From assembly GCA_944393345.1 (NCBI GenBank), contig CALXZW010000064.1:1-7622 (forward strand): a stretch of 7,622 nt of DNA, written 5' to 3'. Below the pieces are notes generated by a model, which was not told the DNA's origin, ran no database searches, and saw nothing but the letters and a program-made list of their open reading frames with translations. This DNA is from an uncultured Clostridia bacterium. Its GTDB lineage: Bacteria > Bacillota > Clostridia > TANB77 > CAG-508. Shown piece by piece: positions 6,926 through 7,622 of this stretch. How positions within the stretch are numbered: the first letter of the stretch is position 1; every line of letters begins with the position of its first letter. Both the position numbers and the translations under genes were made by a program.

Positions 6926-7192
6926 ATGAAAAATTATTATGAAATATTAGAAGTAAATGAAAAAGCTTCAGATGAAGTAATTGAAAAAGCATATAAAGTT
7001 TTAGTAAAAAGATATCATCCCGATTTAAATGCTTCAAATAAACAATATGCAGAAAGAAAAATAAAAGAAATAAATGAAGCTTATGATATATTAACAGATA
7101 AATTTTTAAGAAATCAGTATGACTTAGAATTAGAAAAAGAAAAAAATAAAAAATATCAAGAAACGCAAAACAAAGATAATCAAGAACAATAA
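6926..7192 (+). CDS. Small J-domain (DnaJ-like) protein, cut short by in-frame TAA
   Basis: J domains stimulate the ATPase of DnaK/Hsp70 and deliver clients to it. Residues 3-66 form a complete J domain: YYEILEV at the start, helix II with KAYKVLVKRY, the essential HPD at 31-33, then KIKEINEAYDILTD and R.QYD. No glycine-rich region, zinc-finger or client-binding domain follows, so this is a specialised J protein, not DnaJ itself. Residues 67-88 are Lys/Glu/Gln/Asn-rich. The start is firm: TAAGGAG at 6914-6920 lies 5 bases before ATG. The stop at 7190-7192 (CAA TAA CAA) is suspicious, because the same frame stays open to 7501 and encodes a membrane segment. The intact gene was probably about 191 codons. 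The present product may be a soluble J domain or a decayed version. Confidence 0.85.
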   Translation: MKNYYEILEVNEKASDEVIEKAYKVLVKRYHPDLNASNKQYAERKIKEINEAYDILTDKFLRNQYDLELEKEKNKKYQETQNKDNQEQ

Positions 7193-7501
7193 CAACAAAG
7201 AAAAGAAAAAATTGCGGATCAAAAAAAACAGAATAATAAAAATGAGAAAGAAATAAATAACAATAATGTAGGGACAATTTATGGAATAATAGATTTGTGT
7301 AAAGAGTTAATAAAAAGTAAGCCCAAAAGAGAAGAAATAAAAAAAGTAACACAAAAGGATTTATTAGCAGTAGGTTTGACTATTTTGTCAATGATACTAT
7401 TAGGAATAATATTATGGTTTTTACCATTTACAAATGGATGGATGAGGGAATTACTATTTGAAAATGTTATATTTAATTGGATAGGTAATTTATTTTCTTA
7501 A
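7193..7501 (+). pseudogene. C-terminal part of the J-domain gene, detached by a nonsense codon
   Basis: This is the same frame as the J-domain gene, directly after its TAA. It runs 102 codons without a stop to TAA at 7499-7501, which is followed by a second TAA. It continues the Gln/Lys/Asn-rich linker (about 7193-7270), then a basic stretch (SKPKREEIKKVTQKD). A strongly hydrophobic segment follows at about 7360-7425 (LLAVGLTILSMILLGIILWF), which is a membrane helix candidate, then a short tail. I do not recognise the family of this tail. A TTG at 7295 could start a 68-residue protein, but it has no clear ribosome binding site, so independent translation is doubtful. Confidence 0.6.
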
Positions 7502-7504
7502 TAA

Positions 7505-7622
7505 AATTTTGAAACCTTTTATAACTTCTAAAACAGTAATATTTCAAATTTAAACTCAAAATATATTGTAATTAAAATTATAATATGATAAATTATTATA
7601 AAATAATAAATAAAAAGTAAAG
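7505..7622. other. AT-rich 3' end of window without a supported gene
   Basis: No coding frame of useful length is seen. GAAA at 7511-7514 and TTTC at 7542-7545 anchor a weak AT hairpin (AAATTTTGAAA against TTTCAAATTT, one bulge), which could mark the end of the J-domain transcript. The last 60 bases are almost pure A and T. TATAAT occurs at 7579-7584 without a good -35 partner. Confidence 0.4.

Noticed and set aside
7190..7192. Reassigned TAA codon (alternative genetic code)
   Set aside because: gdpP and tilS end on TAA, and rplI, dnaB and ftsH end on TAG, all at family-appropriate positions, so both codons act as stops.
6894..7352. 152-residue minus-strand open frame opposite the J-domain gene
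   Set aside because: It is almost only Leu/Phe/Tyr/Ile, which is what the complement of A-rich coding sequence gives. It has no ribosome binding site, and the + strand carries a clear J domain.
7552..7622. Replication origin or promoter in the AT-rich end
   Set aside because: No DnaA-box-like repeats are visible, and the TATAAT at 7579-7584 lacks a -35 partner. AT richness alone is not evidence here.
1..7622. CRISPR array, insertion sequence, phage or defence genes
   Set aside because: There are no regularly spaced repeats, no transposase or integrase motifs, and no tRNA-like attachment site. All identified genes are housekeeping.

Overview
The window is ordinary housekeeping chromosome from a very AT-rich, low-GC Gram-positive bacterium, most likely a member of Firmicutes/Bacillota of clostridial type. 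Three things point there. The gene order contains gdpP-rplI-dnaB followed by tilS and ftsH. The ribosome binding sites are strong AGGAGG-like sequences. Codon use is dominated by A/T-ending codons, with ATA as the main isoleucine codon and AGA as the main arginine codon. I cannot name the genus from sequence alone. Everything recognisable is on the + strand.

Layout. Bases 1 to about 52 do not read as the expected upstream part of gdpP in any forward frame. From base 38 an open frame runs into gdpP (c-di-AMP phosphodiesterase, 5' end missing), then rplI (ribosomal protein L9, GTG start). A hairpin terminator candidate lies in the 92-base gap before dnaB (replicative helicase). tilS (tRNA-Ile lysidine synthetase, a short form) follows dnaB after only 14 bases. 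A 181-base gap holds a good predicted sigma-A promoter and a cluster of overlapping inverted repeats. ftsH (membrane AAA+ zinc protease, TTG start) comes next. The 224 bases after ftsH hold a 67-base, two-part hairpin and a second predicted promoter. The last gene is a small J-domain protein whose frame is cut by an in-frame TAA. The frame stays open past the TAA and encodes a hydrophobic C-terminal segment, so the gene looks like a membrane-anchored J protein split by a nonsense codon. The last 120 bases are AT-rich and hold no gene I can support.

How the genes fit together. gdpP, rplI, dnaB and tilS are close together and probably largely co-transcribed. They cover second-messenger turnover, the ribosome, DNA replication and decoding of AUA codons. 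ftsH seems to have its own promoter and leader. In many Firmicutes tilS-hprT-ftsH form one block and gdpP-rplI-dnaB another. Here the two blocks are joined, and hprT is absent between tilS and ftsH.

I found no convincing new biological system. The points most worth a second look are the split J-domain gene, the ftsH leader with its mutually exclusive hairpins, the large hairpin after ftsH, and the broken 5' end of gdpP.
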